From Comamonas testosteroni (lineage in GTDB: Bacteria > Pseudomonadota > Gammaproteobacteria > Burkholderiales > Burkholderiaceae_C), in assembly GCA_008727115.1 (NCBI GenBank), contig CP044131.1, forward strand, positions 868,001-932,000: a stretch of DNA of 64,000 bases, given 5' to 3'. The notes below the pieces were generated by a model. It saw only the letters and a list, made by a program, of their open reading frames with translations, was not told the DNA's origin and made no database searches. Below, one piece after another: positions 47,821-56,892 of the stretch. The number at the start of each line of letters is the position of its first letter. Positions within the stretch are counted from its first letter, which is position 1. Position numbers and translations under genes: made by a program.

Positions 47821-47845
47821 ACCACGCGTCGGAAGTGATTCCGTG

Positions 47846-47880
47846 AAAGCCGCTACAGTTCGCTGTAGCGGCTTTTTTTA
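47846..47880 (+). terminator. Terminator after rplS
   Basis: AAAGCCGCTACAG / CTGTAGCGGCTTT with TTCG-like loop and T7. Confidence 0.92.
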
Positions 47881-47930
47881 TGCCATCCGTAGCTTTGTGA
47901 TTCTTGGGTTGGGTTGAGCTCAGCACATAC

Positions 47931-48629
47931 ATGTCTGCATCTGATCATTCTTCGAGCCCTTCAGTGGGCATTGTGGATCCGCGCAGTGCGCGTCTTCTGA
48001 GTGTTGATGGCGATCTTCCTGCTGTGCCTTTGACTGAGCAGACGCCGCAGGCTTTACGCACGCGTTTTGCTCGCCCGCCAAGCTGGCTGCCGGAGGTCAT
48101 GCAAGAGAAGCGCATGACAGCTCGGCCGCCTCTGGATGCTGCTGTGCTGGTGCCTATCGTTTTGCGAGAGCAGCCGACAGTGCTGCTGACCGTGCGCTCT
48201 GCCAAGTTGTCTAGCCACTCTGGCCAAGTGGCATTTCCGGGCGGCAAACGAGATCCTCTGGATGTCTCGGCTGAGGCCACGGCCTTGCGTGAAGCGCACG
48301 AGGAGGTGGGGCTGGCACCTCAGAACGTCGAGGTGCTGGGGCGTCTTCCGATTTATGTAACGGGAACTGCGTTTCACGTCACCCCCGTCGTGGCACTGGT
48401 TCGTCCTCAGCCCAGTTATTTTCCCAATCCGGGAGAGGTCGCCGATCTGTTTGAAGTGCCTCTGTCTTACTTGCTCAACCCCGCCCACCATGAGCGTCGT
48501 GTAATGCAATGGCAAGGCATTGATCGTGAGTGGTTTGCCATGCCATATCAAGATGGTGAGCAGCAGCGCTATATCTGGGGAGCTACGGCCGGCATGTTGC
48601 GCAATCTCTATCGTTTTTTGTCGGCTTGA
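47931..48629 (+). CDS. NUDIX hydrolase, CoA pyrophosphatase type
   Basis: 232-aa NUDIX enzyme resembling NudL/YeaB, which cleaves CoA or acyl-CoA to 3',5'-ADP and phosphopantetheine. The NUDIX box is GGKRDPLDVSAEATALREAHEEVGL with REx2EE intact (REAHEEVG), and the CoA-type upstream motif LLTVRSAKLSSHSGQVAFPGG is present. ATG 47931 (MSASDHSSSPSVG). About 48 bases before the CobD/CbiB gene. Confidence 0.85.
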   Translation: MSASDHSSSPSVGIVDPRSARLLSVDGDLPAVPLTEQTPQALRTRFARPPSWLPEVMQEKRMTARPPLDAAVLVPIVLREQPTVLLTVRSAKLSSHSGQVAFPGGKRDPLDVSAEATALREAHEEVGLAPQNVEVLGRLPIYVTGTAFHVTPVVALVRPQPSYFPNPGEVADLFEVPLSYLLNPAHHERRVMQWQGIDREWFAMPYQDGEQQRYIWGATAGMLRNLYRFLSA

Positions 48630-48676
48630 CGAGGAACTTGTAACAAGCGGACAAACAGCACCGCTATGATGAAACC

Positions 48677-49663
48677 ATGAGCTTTTTTGCCATCCTGATC
48701 GCATTGCTGCTGGAGCAGGCCCGTCCATTGGCCCGCTCCAATCTGGTGCAGGCAGGCTACCGTGCCTGGACTGTGACTGTTCGCCGCAACTTTGATGCTG
48801 GCAAGCCCCATCATGGATGGTTGGCCTGGGCCATGGCTGTCCTGCTGCCCAGTCTTATCGTGCTGGGTATTTTCTGGGGTTTGCTGACGCTGATTGGCTG
48901 GCCGGCGGCCATGTTGTGGAATGTGGCAGTGCTGTATGTCACCCTAGGCTTTCGCCAATTCAGTCATCACTTCACGCGAATTCGCGATGCTTTGGATGCG
49001 GGTGATGAGTTTGCGGCACGACAGGCATTGGCAGACTGGCAGCAGGTAGATGCAAGCGAAGTGCCGCGCAGCGAGGTTGTTCGACATGTGATCGAGTACT
49101 CGGTCCTTGCGGCCCACCGTCATGTGTTTGGCGTGCTGTTCTGGTTCTCTGTCCTCTCTGCAGTGGGGCTGGGTCCACTGGGGGCTATTCTTTATCGCAT
49201 GGCGGAGTATCTTTCGAGGGCCTGGTCGCGCAAGGGTGTGGAGGGCTTGCAGGCTCCTACCAGTGAGCGCTTGCAGGTGGCTGCTGCCAGAGCCTGGTAT
49301 GCGATCGACTGGCTGCCCGCGCGCTTGACGGCACTGGCATTTGCCATGGTGGGCAGCTTTGAAGAGGCAATAGACAACTGGCGTGTCTATGCCCAGCGTT
49401 TTCCCAATGACAACGACGGCGTGATTTTGTCGGCCACGGCGGGTGCTATCAATGTGCGTCTGGGCGGGGAGGCCTTGCGCCGTCGCGATGCTTCTTACGC
49501 CGAGGAAGGCGAAGAGGCGCAATGGGATGTGGGCAGCGATGTGACCCCGGGGCGGGAGCCTGAAATGGCGCACCTGCGCAGTGTGGTGGGGTTGGTTTGG
49601 CGCTCGGTCATCGTCTGGCTGTTGCTGCTGGCCTTGCTGACTTTTGCCCGTCTACTGGGATAA
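48677..49663 (+). CDS. CobD/CbiB family membrane protein
   Basis: 328-aa integral membrane protein related to CobD/CbiB (adenosylcobinamide-phosphate synthase). MSFFAILIALLLEQARPL and SAVGLGPLGAILYRMAEYLS, with DWLPARLTALAFAMVGSFEEAIDNW, fit the family. No other cobalamin genes are nearby, and many Comamonadaceae carry this gene alone, so participation in B12 synthesis is doubtful. Followed by a repeat/terminator. Confidence 0.8.
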   Translation: MSFFAILIALLLEQARPLARSNLVQAGYRAWTVTVRRNFDAGKPHHGWLAWAMAVLLPSLIVLGIFWGLLTLIGWPAAMLWNVAVLYVTLGFRQFSHHFTRIRDALDAGDEFAARQALADWQQVDASEVPRSEVVRHVIEYSVLAAHRHVFGVLFWFSVLSAVGLGPLGAILYRMAEYLSRAWSRKGVEGLQAPTSERLQVAAARAWYAIDWLPARLTALAFAMVGSFEEAIDNWRVYAQRFPNDNDGVILSATAGAINVRLGGEALRRRDASYAEEGEEAQWDVGSDVTPGREPEMAHLRSVVGLVWRSVIVWLLLLALLTFARLLG

Positions 49664-49671
49664 GACATAAA

Positions 49672-49716
49672 AAAGCAGCCAGCGCTTATGCATAAAGCGC
49701 TGGCTGCTATTGTTTT
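49672..49716. repeat. Short palindromic repeat serving as terminator
   Basis: AGCAGCCAGCGCTTATGC with reverse arm AAGCGCTGGCTGCT, followed by ATTGTTTTT. A short copy of the dispersed family, placed between convergent genes and able to end both transcripts. Confidence 0.7.
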
Positions 49717-49742
49717 TAATTTTTCGAGCTTCTTGCGCCGAT

Positions 49743-50729
49743 TCAATATCCGACTTGACTCAGTTCATCGAAAAGTTCGCTATAAATCCGATAGCGGTTA
49801 TCGCTGATGGGCAGGGTATCTGAGCCGTTTTTGACAGCATCAATCACGCCGCAGCCAGGCTCGTGCAAGTGCGTGCAGTTATAGAACTTGCAGTCCTTGG
49901 CATGGGCACCGATATCGGGCATGCAGGCGGGCAGTTGCGTGGGAGCGATGTGGTAGATGCCAAATTCCTGAAAGCCGGGGGAGTCGATGATGGCCGTGGT
50001 GCGCTCGTCGTCCACCCAGTACAAGGTGGTGCTGGTCGTGGTGTGCTTGCCGGTGTTCAGGGCTTGAGAGATTTCATTGGTCGCGACCTTGGCATTGGGC
50101 AGTAGCAGATTGATCAGTGTGCTCTTGCCTACGCCCGAGGGGCCCAGCACCAGGGTGGTCTTGCCTTGCAGCAGGCCGATGATGGCATCGCGATCTTCTT
50201 CGTCTGCATCTTCCAGTGACAGTGGCAGCACCATGTAGTGAGGCGGATCATCCACCGCATCGCGCATGCTGCGGTAGGGCGCAAGGCGCTCCCAGGCGCG
50301 CAGAAAGGGTTCTTCCAAGTCCATCTTGTTGAGCGCGATGATGGGCGTGATGTGCGCGGCTTCGGCAGCAATCAGGGCACGGGCCAGCTGCACTTCGCTG
50401 AAGACGGGCTCGGCAGCAATCAGGATCAGCAACTGGTCGAGGTTGGCCGCAAAGGTCTTGGTGCGAATGTCATCTTGGCGGTAGAAGACGTTGCGTCGCT
50501 CAAGGACTTTCTCAATCGTTCCCTCATCGCCCTGACCGGGCGGGGGTGCCAGCCATTGCACATGGTCGCCCACCACGGCCTGACTCTTCTTGCCGCGCGG
50601 GTGGCAGATGCGGCGTTCACCGTCCTTTGTCTCGACCACACAGTGGCGGCCATAGCTGGCCACGACCAAGCCTGTCTGCATATCTCCAGAGGCTTGCTGC
50701 GCACCGGGGCGACGTCCTTGTTTTCCCAT
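49743..50729 (-). CDS. rsgA: Ribosome small-subunit-dependent GTPase A
   Basis: 328-aa circularly permuted GTPase assisting late 30S maturation. OB-fold N-terminus (TGLVVASYGRHCVVE), then G4 ALNKMDL before G1 GPSGVGKSTLIN and G3 DSPGFQEFG, and the zinc knuckle CKFYNCTHLHEPGC at the C-terminus. ATG 50729. The pterin dehydratase gene starts five bases upstream on the same strand, so the two are co-transcribed. Confidence 0.95.
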   Translation of the reverse strand: MGKQGRRPGAQQASGDMQTGLVVASYGRHCVVETKDGERRICHPRGKKSQAVVGDHVQWLAPPPGQGDEGTIEKVLERRNVFYRQDDIRTKTFAANLDQLLILIAAEPVFSEVQLARALIAAEAAHITPIIALNKMDLEEPFLRAWERLAPYRSMRDAVDDPPHYMVLPLSLEDADEEDRDAIIGLLQGKTTLVLGPSGVGKSTLINLLLPNAKVATNEISQALNTGKHTTTSTTLYWVDDERTTAIIDSPGFQEFGIYHIAPTQLPACMPDIGAHAKDCKFYNCTHLHEPGCGVIDAVKNGSDTLPISDNRYRIYSELFDELSQVGY

Positions 50730-50734
50730 ACAGA

Positions 50735-51079
50735 TCAGGCCAGTTTCAGCAGAGCTTCGATGCGGCGTGCACAGTCGATATCGGTTTCAGAGATGCCGCC
50801 CACATCGTGGGTGTTCAGGCTGATCTGGCAGCGGTTGTAGCCCACCTCGAGGTCTGGATGGTGGTCTTGCTGATGGGCAATCAGGGCCACTGCATTCACA
50901 AACGCCATGGTCTCGTAGAAGTTGGCAAAGCGATAGGTCTTGCGAATCACAGGGTTGGTGGCGGAGCCAGCCAGCTCCCAGCCGCTGAGAGTGGTGAGTT
51001 GCTCTTGTGCTTTTTCCAGGCTCAGGGCACTGCGCTTTTGCTCAGACCAGTCTTTCTGTTGCAAGGTGGATGTGCTCAT
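50735..51079 (-). CDS. 4a-hydroxytetrahydrobiopterin dehydratase
   Basis: 114-aa pterin-4a-carbinolamine dehydratase (PCD/DCoH). The conserved EAHHQDHHPD-type motif reads IAHQQDHHPDLEVGYN, with the family histidines, followed by STHDVGGISETD-like NTHDVGGISETD. No phenylalanine hydroxylase is encoded nearby; PCDs without PhhA may recycle pterins or assist molybdopterin enzymes. Start MSTSTLQQKDW at 51079. Confidence 0.92.
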   Translation of the reverse strand: MSTSTLQQKDWSEQKRSALSLEKAQEQLTTLSGWELAGSATNPVIRKTYRFANFYETMAFVNAVALIAHQQDHHPDLEVGYNRCQISLNTHDVGGISETDIDCARRIEALLKLA

Positions 51080-51098
51080 GTCAGAAGTTCTTGTGGAG

Positions 51099-52400
51099 TT
51101 ACAAACTGCCCGAAGGAGCTGGCATGCGCGCCAGGCGATCCACTGCGGGAGGGTGTGAATAGTAAAAGCTCACATACCAGGGATCTGGTGTGAGGGTGGA
51201 GGCATTGTCCTCGTAAAGCTTGAGTAGCGCAGAGGCAAGCTGTGCGCCGTCGGCCTGCTGCATGGCATAGGCGTCTGCTTCAAACTCATCACGGCGTGAC
51301 ATGGCAGACATCAGCGGAGTGATGAAAAAGCTGAAGACCGGCACGGCTAGCATGAACAGAAGCAGGGCTAGTGCGTTGTTTTCGGCAGGCACGCCCAAGT
51401 ATTTGCTCTGGAGAATATCTACGCCTAAACCGGAATAGAACCAGGGTTGCTGGCTCAACCAGCCCAGCAGTGCAAAGCCTAGCAAAGACACGCCAAACAT
51501 CATCACCATGCGTTTGGTGATGTGCTTGTGTTTGAAGTGGCCTAACTCGTGGGCCAGAACGGCTTCGACTTCACCGGGGTTGAGCTGTTTGAGCAAGGTG
51601 TCGAAAAATACAACTCTCTTGGAGTTGCCAAAGCCGGTGAAGTAGGCGTTGGCATGGGCTGAGCGGCGACTGCCATCCATGACGAAAAGGCCTTTGGCTG
51701 CAAAGCCGCAGCGCTCCATCAGCTGGGTCACGCGGGACTTGAGGCTCTCATCGGCCAAGGGCTCGAATTTGTTGAACAGCGGTGCGATGAAGCTGGGGAA
51801 GATCCACATCAGCAGCAGATTGAAGACTGTCCAGGTGCCCCAGGCCCAAAGCCACCATAAAGAGCCTGTAGAGCCCATTACCCAGAGAATCAGCGCCGCC
51901 AGCGGCAAGCCGATGATGGCGCCCACCAGCGTGGACTTGCACAGGTCGCCAAGCCACAAGCCCAGTGTCATTTGGTTGAAGCCAAATCGCTGCTCCAGCC
52001 TGAATGTCTGATAGAGCGACAGTGGCATCTCGATCAGCGTCGAGATCACCGCAAAGCTGGCCAGCAATGCCAGCTGCTGACCCAAGCCGGGGCCCATGAG
52101 CTCCAATAACCCGTGGTTGAGCCGGTCCAGGCCGCCCAGAAGCGTCCAGCACAGCAAAACGGCTGCCGACAATGTGATGTCGATCAGTGAGAGCTTGGCC
52201 TTGGCAAGCGTGTAGTCGGCTGCTTTTTGATGGGCCGCCAGGCTGATGCGGTTGGAAAACGCCTCAGGAACAGTCGCGCGATGCCTGGCGACGTGGCGAA
52301 CTTGCCGTGACACCAGCCAGATGCGCAGCAACCATTGAAGCAGGACTGCTGCAGCAAACAGCAGTGACAGCGTCAGTGAAAAATCTAGGTTGGAAGCCAT
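51099..52400 (-). CDS. M48-family (Ste24/CAAX protease-like) membrane metallopeptidase
   Basis: 433-aa zinc protease with about seven membrane segments. Zinc motif HELGH at residues 284-288 (VLAHELGHFKHKH) and third ligand EFEAD at 372-376. The N-terminal half resembles the CAAX prenyl protease 1 N-terminal domain (MTLGLWLGDL, LWWLWAWGTWTVFNLLLMWIFP). Bacteria lack CAAX prenylation, so a quality-control role is likely. Start ATG 52400 (MASNLDFSLTLSL), divergent from orn by 30 bases. Second M48 gene of the window. Confidence 0.92.
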   Translation of the reverse strand: MASNLDFSLTLSLLFAAAVLLQWLLRIWLVSRQVRHVARHRATVPEAFSNRISLAAHQKAADYTLAKAKLSLIDITLSAAVLLCWTLLGGLDRLNHGLLELMGPGLGQQLALLASFAVISTLIEMPLSLYQTFRLEQRFGFNQMTLGLWLGDLCKSTLVGAIIGLPLAALILWVMGSTGSLWWLWAWGTWTVFNLLLMWIFPSFIAPLFNKFEPLADESLKSRVTQLMERCGFAAKGLFVMDGSRRSAHANAYFTGFGNSKRVVFFDTLLKQLNPGEVEAVLAHELGHFKHKHITKRMVMMFGVSLLGFALLGWLSQQPWFYSGLGVDILQSKYLGVPAENNALALLLFMLAVPVFSFFITPLMSAMSRRDEFEADAYAMQQADGAQLASALLKLYEDNASTLTPDPWYVSFYYSHPPAVDRLARMPAPSGSL

Positions 52401-52430
52401 GTCTTGGCAGTGTAGGCGACAATTTATGCC

Positions 52431-53039
52431 ATGTCTGAAGCTTCCTGTATGAATTCCGTTGCCGCTGTGCCAGTGGCTGACACAGTCCCTGCCTTGTCCA
52501 AATCCGATCTCAATATGGTGTGGCTGGACTGTGAGATGACCGGCCTGAACCCCAATCACGATCGCATCATTGAGATTGCCGTCGTGGTCAGCAGCTCAGA
52601 CCTGCAAACGCGTGTGGAAGGGCCGGTTTTCGCCATCCACCAGTCTGACGAGCTGCTCAACGGCATGGATAACTGGAACAAAGGCACGCACGGCAGAAGC
52701 GGGCTGATCGACAAGGTCAAGGCATCAGCCATTACGGAGGCAGAGGCGGAAGCGGCGTTGATCGCCTTTCTGAGCAAATACGTGCCCAAGGGCAAGACGC
52801 CTTTGTGCGGCAACAGCATTGGGCAGGACAGGCGCTTCATGGAGCGCTACATGCCCAAGCTCAACAGCTTCTTTCACTATCGCAATATCGATGTGAGCAC
52901 GCTCAAGGAGCTGGCCAAGCGCTGGAAGCCTGAGGCCTATACCTCGTTCAAGAAGGCCCAGCGCCACACGGCCTTGGCCGATGTGCATGAATCGATTGAC
53001 GAGCTGCAGCATTACCGTCGGCAGCTGCTGAGTGTCTGA
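52431..53039 (+). CDS. orn: Oligoribonuclease
   Basis: 202-aa DEDDh 3'-5' exoribonuclease that degrades 2-5-mers and pGp[22 protein letters not shown] holds the first D and [17 protein letters not shown] and [15 protein letters not shown] the D, H and D. ATG 52431 is used; ATG 52449 is an alternative. It has an N-terminal extension of about 27 residues compared with E. coli Orn. Confidence 0.95.
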   Translation: MSEASCMNSVAAVPVADTVPALSKSDLNMVWLDCEMTGLNPNHDRIIEIAVVVSSSDLQTRVEGPVFAIHQSDELLNGMDNWNKGTHGRSGLIDKVKASAITEAEAEAALIAFLSKYVPKGKTPLCGNSIGQDRRFMERYMPKLNSFFHYRNIDVSTLKELAKRWKPEAYTSFKKAQRHTALADVHESIDELQHYRRQLLSV

Positions 53040-53073
53040 ACAGGGTGTAGTGAACTGAGCATAGCCTTGCGAC

Positions 53074-53102
53074 TTGCGGGAAAACCCGGTACATGAGACA
53101 AT
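53074..53102 (+). promoter_or_regulatory. Putative promoter of the DEAD-box helicase leader
   Basis: TTGCGG (53074-53079), 17-base spacer, GACAAT (53097-53102). Three and four matches to the sigma-70 hexamers with ideal spacing. The transcript would have a leader of about 215 nt. Confidence 0.45.
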
Positions 53103-53246
53103 GCGCTGCTTACCCGATCCATGGGTAATTTTTGCGCATCTCCATCACACACCGGGTTCTTACTTGCGTGCAACGGCCTACCTAGCGCCGACACGACAAG
53201 CCATAACACCCATCTGCCACGTTTTGCGAACGGGCAGTCAAAGTCT

Positions 53247-53311
53247 GACGGTGGATGTTGATAACCAACCGTCAAAAGAAGCGAGCAGCACGCTGACTGC
53301 GTCGCTTTTTT
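53247..53311 (+). promoter_or_regulatory. Two-hairpin leader with intrinsic terminator (attenuator) before the helicase start
   Basis: Hairpin A (53247-53273) GACGGTGG / CCAACCGTC; hairpin B (53279-53311) AAGCGAGCAG / CTGCGTCGCTT followed by six T. The tract ends at 53311, 12 bases before ATG 53324. The ribosome binding site GTGAG at 53313 directly follows the tract. A terminator placed here would end most transcripts before the gene unless relieved. Confidence 0.7.
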
Positions 53312-53323
53312 CGTGAGCTATTC

Positions 53324-55366
53324 ATGACAGAAAACTCCCAAGAGCAGGGCCTGGTGGCCGCTGCCGATATTGCTTTGTCTTCGCCTGAAGTTGATTCCCG
53401 CCTGGACGCCATGCTGGCCGACATGGATGCGGAAGATGCAGTCGCCGCTGAAGAAGTTGAAGCCGCTGCTGATGAACCCAATGGTTTCGTGGAACTGGGT
53501 CTGGCCCCTGAGCTGGTTCAGGCTGTGGCCGATCTGGGCTACACCCAGCCTACCGCTGTGCAGCAGCAAGCCATTCCTCTGGCCATGGGCGAAGGTGCCG
53601 ATGCCGATGGCTTTATCGACCTGATGGTCTCCAGCCAGACCGGCTCGGGCAAGACCGCTGCCTTCCTGCTGCCCGTTCTGCACACGCTGATCCAGCAGCG
53701 TGCAGAGGCAGATGCTGCCGCCAAGGCAGAGTTCGAGCGCCTGTGCGCTGAAGCTGCTGCCAAGGGCGAGCCCGCTCCCAAGCGCAACAAGCGCAAGGAC
53801 CCCACCAATTCGCGCAACTTCAAGGCCGCCGTTCCCGGTGCGCTGGTGCTGTGCCCCACGCGTGAGCTGGCGCAGCAGGTGGCCCATGACGCCATCGAGC
53901 TGGTCAAGCACTGCCGCGGCATCCGCATCGCCAACGTGGTGGGCGGTATTCCTTACCAGCTGCAAATTGCCAAGCTGCAAAACGCCGATCTGGTGGTGGC
54001 CACTCCCGGCCGCCTGCTGGACCTGCAGCGTTCCATGCAGATCAAGCTGGACAAGGTGCAGTTCCTGGTGGTTGACGAAGCCGACCGCATGCTGGACCTG
54101 GGCTTCTCCGACGATCTGGCAGAAGTGAACCAGCTGACCGAGCAGCGCAAGCAGACCATGATGTTCAGCGCCACGTTTGCCCCCCGCATTCAGCAGCTGG
54201 CTCTGCGCGTGATGCACGACGGCGGTGCCAACGTGAAGCGAATCACGATTGCGACGCCTCAGGAAAAGCACGCCAACATCAAGCAAGTGCTGTTCTGGGC
54301 TGACAACATGCAGCACAAGCGCAAGCTGCTGGACCACTGGCTGCGTGACAGCAGCATCAACCAGGCCATCGTTTTTGCCTCTACTCAAGTGGAGTGCGAC
54401 GGTCTGGCCAATGATCTGCAGCAAGAAGGCTTCTCCGCTGTGGCACTGCACGGCGCGCTGAGCCAGGGCCTGCGCAACCGCCGCCTGATGGCGCTGCGCA
54501 ATGGTCAGGTGCAGATTCTGGTGGCTACCGACGTGGCCGCACGCGGCATTGACGTGCCCACCATTACCCACGTCTTCAACTTCGGCCTGCCCATGAAGGC
54601 AGAAGACTACACCCACCGTATCGGCCGTACCGGTCGTGCCGGTCGTGAAGGCACGGCTGTGACGTTTGCCGAGTTCCGTGACCGTCGCCGCGTGTTCGAC
54701 ATCGAAGGCTACACACGTCAGCAATTCAAGTCTGAAGTGATCCCTGGCATTGAACCCCAGCAACGCTTCCCTGCAGCGGGCGAGCGTGATGGCCGCCGTG
54801 GCGGCGGTGGTGGTCGCGGTGGCTTTGGTGGCCGTCGCGATGGCGAAGGCTATGGCCGCAAGTCCGGCTTCGGCAGCTTCGGCGGTGGCCGTGGCAATGA
54901 CCGCGGTGGTTTCGGCGGCGATCGCTTTGGTGGCGATCGTGGTGGTGATCGTGGCTTCGGTGGTGGCCGCCCCAGCTTTGGCGGCGAGCGCCAGGAGCGC
55001 AGCTTCGAGCGCCGTGATGATCGCGGCAGCTTTGGCGGCGACCGTGGCGGCTTCCGTGGTGGCGAGCGTCAGGAGCGCAGCTTCGGTGGCGGTGAATCGC
55101 GCGGCGGCTTCGGCGGTGGTCAGCGCCGTGAAGGCGGTGACTTCGGTCGCAAGAGCTTTGGCGGTGGCCGCGAAGGTGGTCATGCCGGTGGTGCGCGTGA
55201 AGGTGGCTTCCGTGGTGGCGAGCGTCAAGAGCGCAGCTTCGGCGGTGGCGATCGTCGCCCTGCCTTTGGTCAAGGCGCAGGCAAGCCCTACCAGCCCCAT
55301 GGCGAACGTGGTGGCGAGCGCAGCTTTGAGCGCAAGCCCCGTGCTCCCCGTCGTGACGAGCGTTAA
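53324..55366 (+). CDS. DEAD-box ATP-dependent RNA helicase with Gly/Arg-rich tail (RhlE-like)
   Basis: 680-aa RNA helicase. An acidic N-terminal stretch of about 50 residues (AEDAVAAEEVEAAADEP), Q-motif GYTQPTAVQQQAIP, Walker A SSQTGSGKTA near residue 104-111, DEAD at residues 251-254, SAT in MMFSATFA, and HRIGRTGRAG motif VI are all present. After the Q/Walker region there is an about 40-residue Lys/Ala-rich insertion (QRAEADAAAKAEFERL...) before the PTRELA motif. From residue about 486 the tail is an RGG-like region (GRRGGGGGRGGFGGR) with several RQERSF and GGERQ repeats. Probable role in ribosome assembly or mRNA turnover under cold. Confidence 0.92.
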   Translation: MTENSQEQGLVAAADIALSSPEVDSRLDAMLADMDAEDAVAAEEVEAAADEPNGFVELGLAPELVQAVADLGYTQPTAVQQQAIPLAMGEGADADGFIDLMVSSQTGSGKTAAFLLPVLHTLIQQRAEADAAAKAEFERLCAEAAAKGEPAPKRNKRKDPTNSRNFKAAVPGALVLCPTRELAQQVAHDAIELVKHCRGIRIANVVGGIPYQLQIAKLQNADLVVATPGRLLDLQRSMQIKLDKVQFLVVDEADRMLDLGFSDDLAEVNQLTEQRKQTMMFSATFAPRIQQLALRVMHDGGANVKRITIATPQEKHANIKQVLFWADNMQHKRKLLDHWLRDSSINQAIVFASTQVECDGLANDLQQEGFSAVALHGALSQGLRNRRLMALRNGQVQILVATDVAARGIDVPTITHVFNFGLPMKAEDYTHRIGRTGRAGREGTAVTFAEFRDRRRVFDIEGYTRQQFKSEVIPGIEPQQRFPAAGERDGRRGGGGGRGGFGGRRDGEGYGRKSGFGSFGGGRGNDRGGFGGDRFGGDRGGDRGFGGGRPSFGGERQERSFERRDDRGSFGGDRGGFRGGERQERSFGGGESRGGFGGGQRREGGDFGRKSFGGGREGGHAGGAREGGFRGGERQERSFGGGDRRPAFGQGAGKPYQPHGERGGERSFERKPRAPRRDER

Positions 55367-55394
55367 TCGCTGACTCGGGGTCTTGGCCCTGAGC

Positions 55395-55428
55395 ACAAAA
55401 AAGCCAGCGTTCGAGCTGGCTTTTTTGT
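55395..55428 (+). terminator. Terminator after helicase gene
   Basis: CACAAAAAAGCCAGC / GCTGGCTTTTTTGTG perfect dyad with T6. Confidence 0.9.
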
Positions 55429-55449
55429 GTCTGAAACTCCTTAAAAAGT

Positions 55450-55534
55450 GAGCTGCTAGCGCACGCTTGTATTGAGTTTCAGATAGTTTTGTATTTGAAA
55501 TCTATGAGTGGCATGCGCTTGCAGCTATTGATTT
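55450..55534. repeat. Long palindromic repeat, copy 3 of 3
   Basis: Begins GAGCTGCTAGCGCACGCTTG, carries ATTGAGTTTCAGATAGTTTT in the centre, and ends GCATGCGCTTGCAGCTATTG. It aligns with the reverse strand of 27784-27876. It ends one base before the stop codon of the Bcr/CflA gene. Confidence 0.75.
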
Positions 55535-55535
55535 T

Positions 55536-56768
55536 TTAATGTTCTGAGGCGTGGCGGCCAATCTCCGGCCAGCGGTGATGTAGGTATATCCAGGCAATCA
55601 GGCCAATTGTCATCAGCAGAATCGATCCCGTGGCCAGCAGCGCGGCTGAATGCATGACCAGCGGCGCAATGATGCCGGCCACAAAGCCGTTGGCGGTGGA
55701 GCCGACCACGGCTTGCAAAGACGAAGCCAGTCCGCGACGCTCGGGGTGGATATCCAGCACCAGCAGTGTCACCACGGGCACCATCAGCGCCCAGCCATAG
55801 GCGAACAGGCTGATGGGAATCAAGGCCCAGCTCACATGGGCGGGCCAGATCAGGTTGGCCACCAGATTGATGATGGAGGTGACGCACATCACCAGAAAGC
55901 CGTGGCGAATCTGGCGTTTAGGTGGAATGCGCCCGGCCAGGCGGCCACTGGTCCAGCTGCCGGCCATGATGCCGCCGATGGTGGCGATGAAGAACCAGAA
56001 GAACTGCGTGGGCTCCAGCTGCAAGATGGTGCCCAGAAATTCGGGTGCCGACAGCAGATAGAGAAACATGCCGTTGAAGGGAATGCCACTGGCCAGGGCC
56101 AGCAGCAAAAAGCGCGGGTCGCTCAGCAGCAGGCCGTAGCCCTGCATCAGCGGCTTGAACTGAAAAGGCTGGCGCTTTTGTGGCGGCAGGGACTCGGGCA
56201 GGAACTTGATGTTGATGGCCCACAGCAGCACACCCACGATGGTCAGAAACCAGAACACGGCTTGCCAGCCTAGATGGACAAACAGCCAGCCGCCCATGAT
56301 GGGAGCCAGGGCAGGGGCCACGCCAAAGAAGATGGTGATCTGCGCCATCAGGCCCTGTGCCTGCGCTGGCGGAAAAATATCGCGCACGATGGCCCGTGAG
56401 ACCACGATGCCGGCACCGGTGGACAGGCCCTGCAGCGTTCTGAAGATCACCAGCTGAGTGATGTTCTGCGACAGTGCACAGCCTGCGGAGGCGATGGTGA
56501 ACATCACCAGGCCCCAGAGAATGACGGGGCGACGCCCGAAGCTGTCTGCCAGGGCGCCATGAAACAGGTTCATGAAGGCAAAGCCCAGCAGATAGGCCGA
56601 CAGCGTCTGCTGCATCTCTACGGGCGTGGCACCCAGCGCCTTGGCAATGCCCGAGAAGGCGGGAATATAGGTGTCAACCGAGAACGGCCCGAGCATGCCC
56701 AGAATGGCAAGCAGCATGGCCAGAGTCCAACGCGGTCCGCGCCAGAACGTGGAGAGGTCGTTTTGCAT
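55536..56768 (-). CDS. Bcr/CflA family multidrug efflux MFS transporter
   Basis: 410-aa 12-helix major facilitator of the DHA1 Bcr/CflA group. Helix 1-2 motif LGMLGPFSVDTYIPAFSGIA and MFS motif A GALADSFGRRPVILWG, motif C-like GVAPALAPIMGGWL. ATG 56768 (MQNDLSTFWRG) is used although the frame is open 63 bases upstream. Probably exports drugs or amphiphilic metabolites such as sulfonamides or bicyclomycin, as for relatives. Confidence 0.88.
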   Translation of the reverse strand: MQNDLSTFWRGPRWTLAMLLAILGMLGPFSVDTYIPAFSGIAKALGATPVEMQQTLSAYLLGFAFMNLFHGALADSFGRRPVILWGLVMFTIASAGCALSQNITQLVIFRTLQGLSTGAGIVVSRAIVRDIFPPAQAQGLMAQITIFFGVAPALAPIMGGWLFVHLGWQAVFWFLTIVGVLLWAINIKFLPESLPPQKRQPFQFKPLMQGYGLLLSDPRFLLLALASGIPFNGMFLYLLSAPEFLGTILQLEPTQFFWFFIATIGGIMAGSWTSGRLAGRIPPKRQIRHGFLVMCVTSIINLVANLIWPAHVSWALIPISLFAYGWALMVPVVTLLVLDIHPERRGLASSLQAVVGSTANGFVAGIIAPLVMHSAALLATGSILLMTIGLIAWIYLHHRWPEIGRHASEH

Positions 56769-56892
56769 GATGTGAACGAAGTGAGAGCTGGCGAGGTGCG
56801 CGTTGCAGCTCTCGCCCGGCAGTGCCTGCATGATGCCCGATCATGGGGCGCTTTCATGTCAGCGCGGCTGCATTTGCGCGGGCAACTCTGCA

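Noticed and set aside
54780..55350. Repeated units resembling a CRISPR or tandem repeat
   Set aside because: Irregular GGC/CGT-rich repeats encode the Gly/Arg tail; no constant repeat/spacer structure.
53318..55396. 692-codon open frame opposite the DEAD-box helicase
   Set aside because: Low-complexity Ala/Thr-rich translation of the antisense of the RGG tail; the forward frame holds all helicase motifs.
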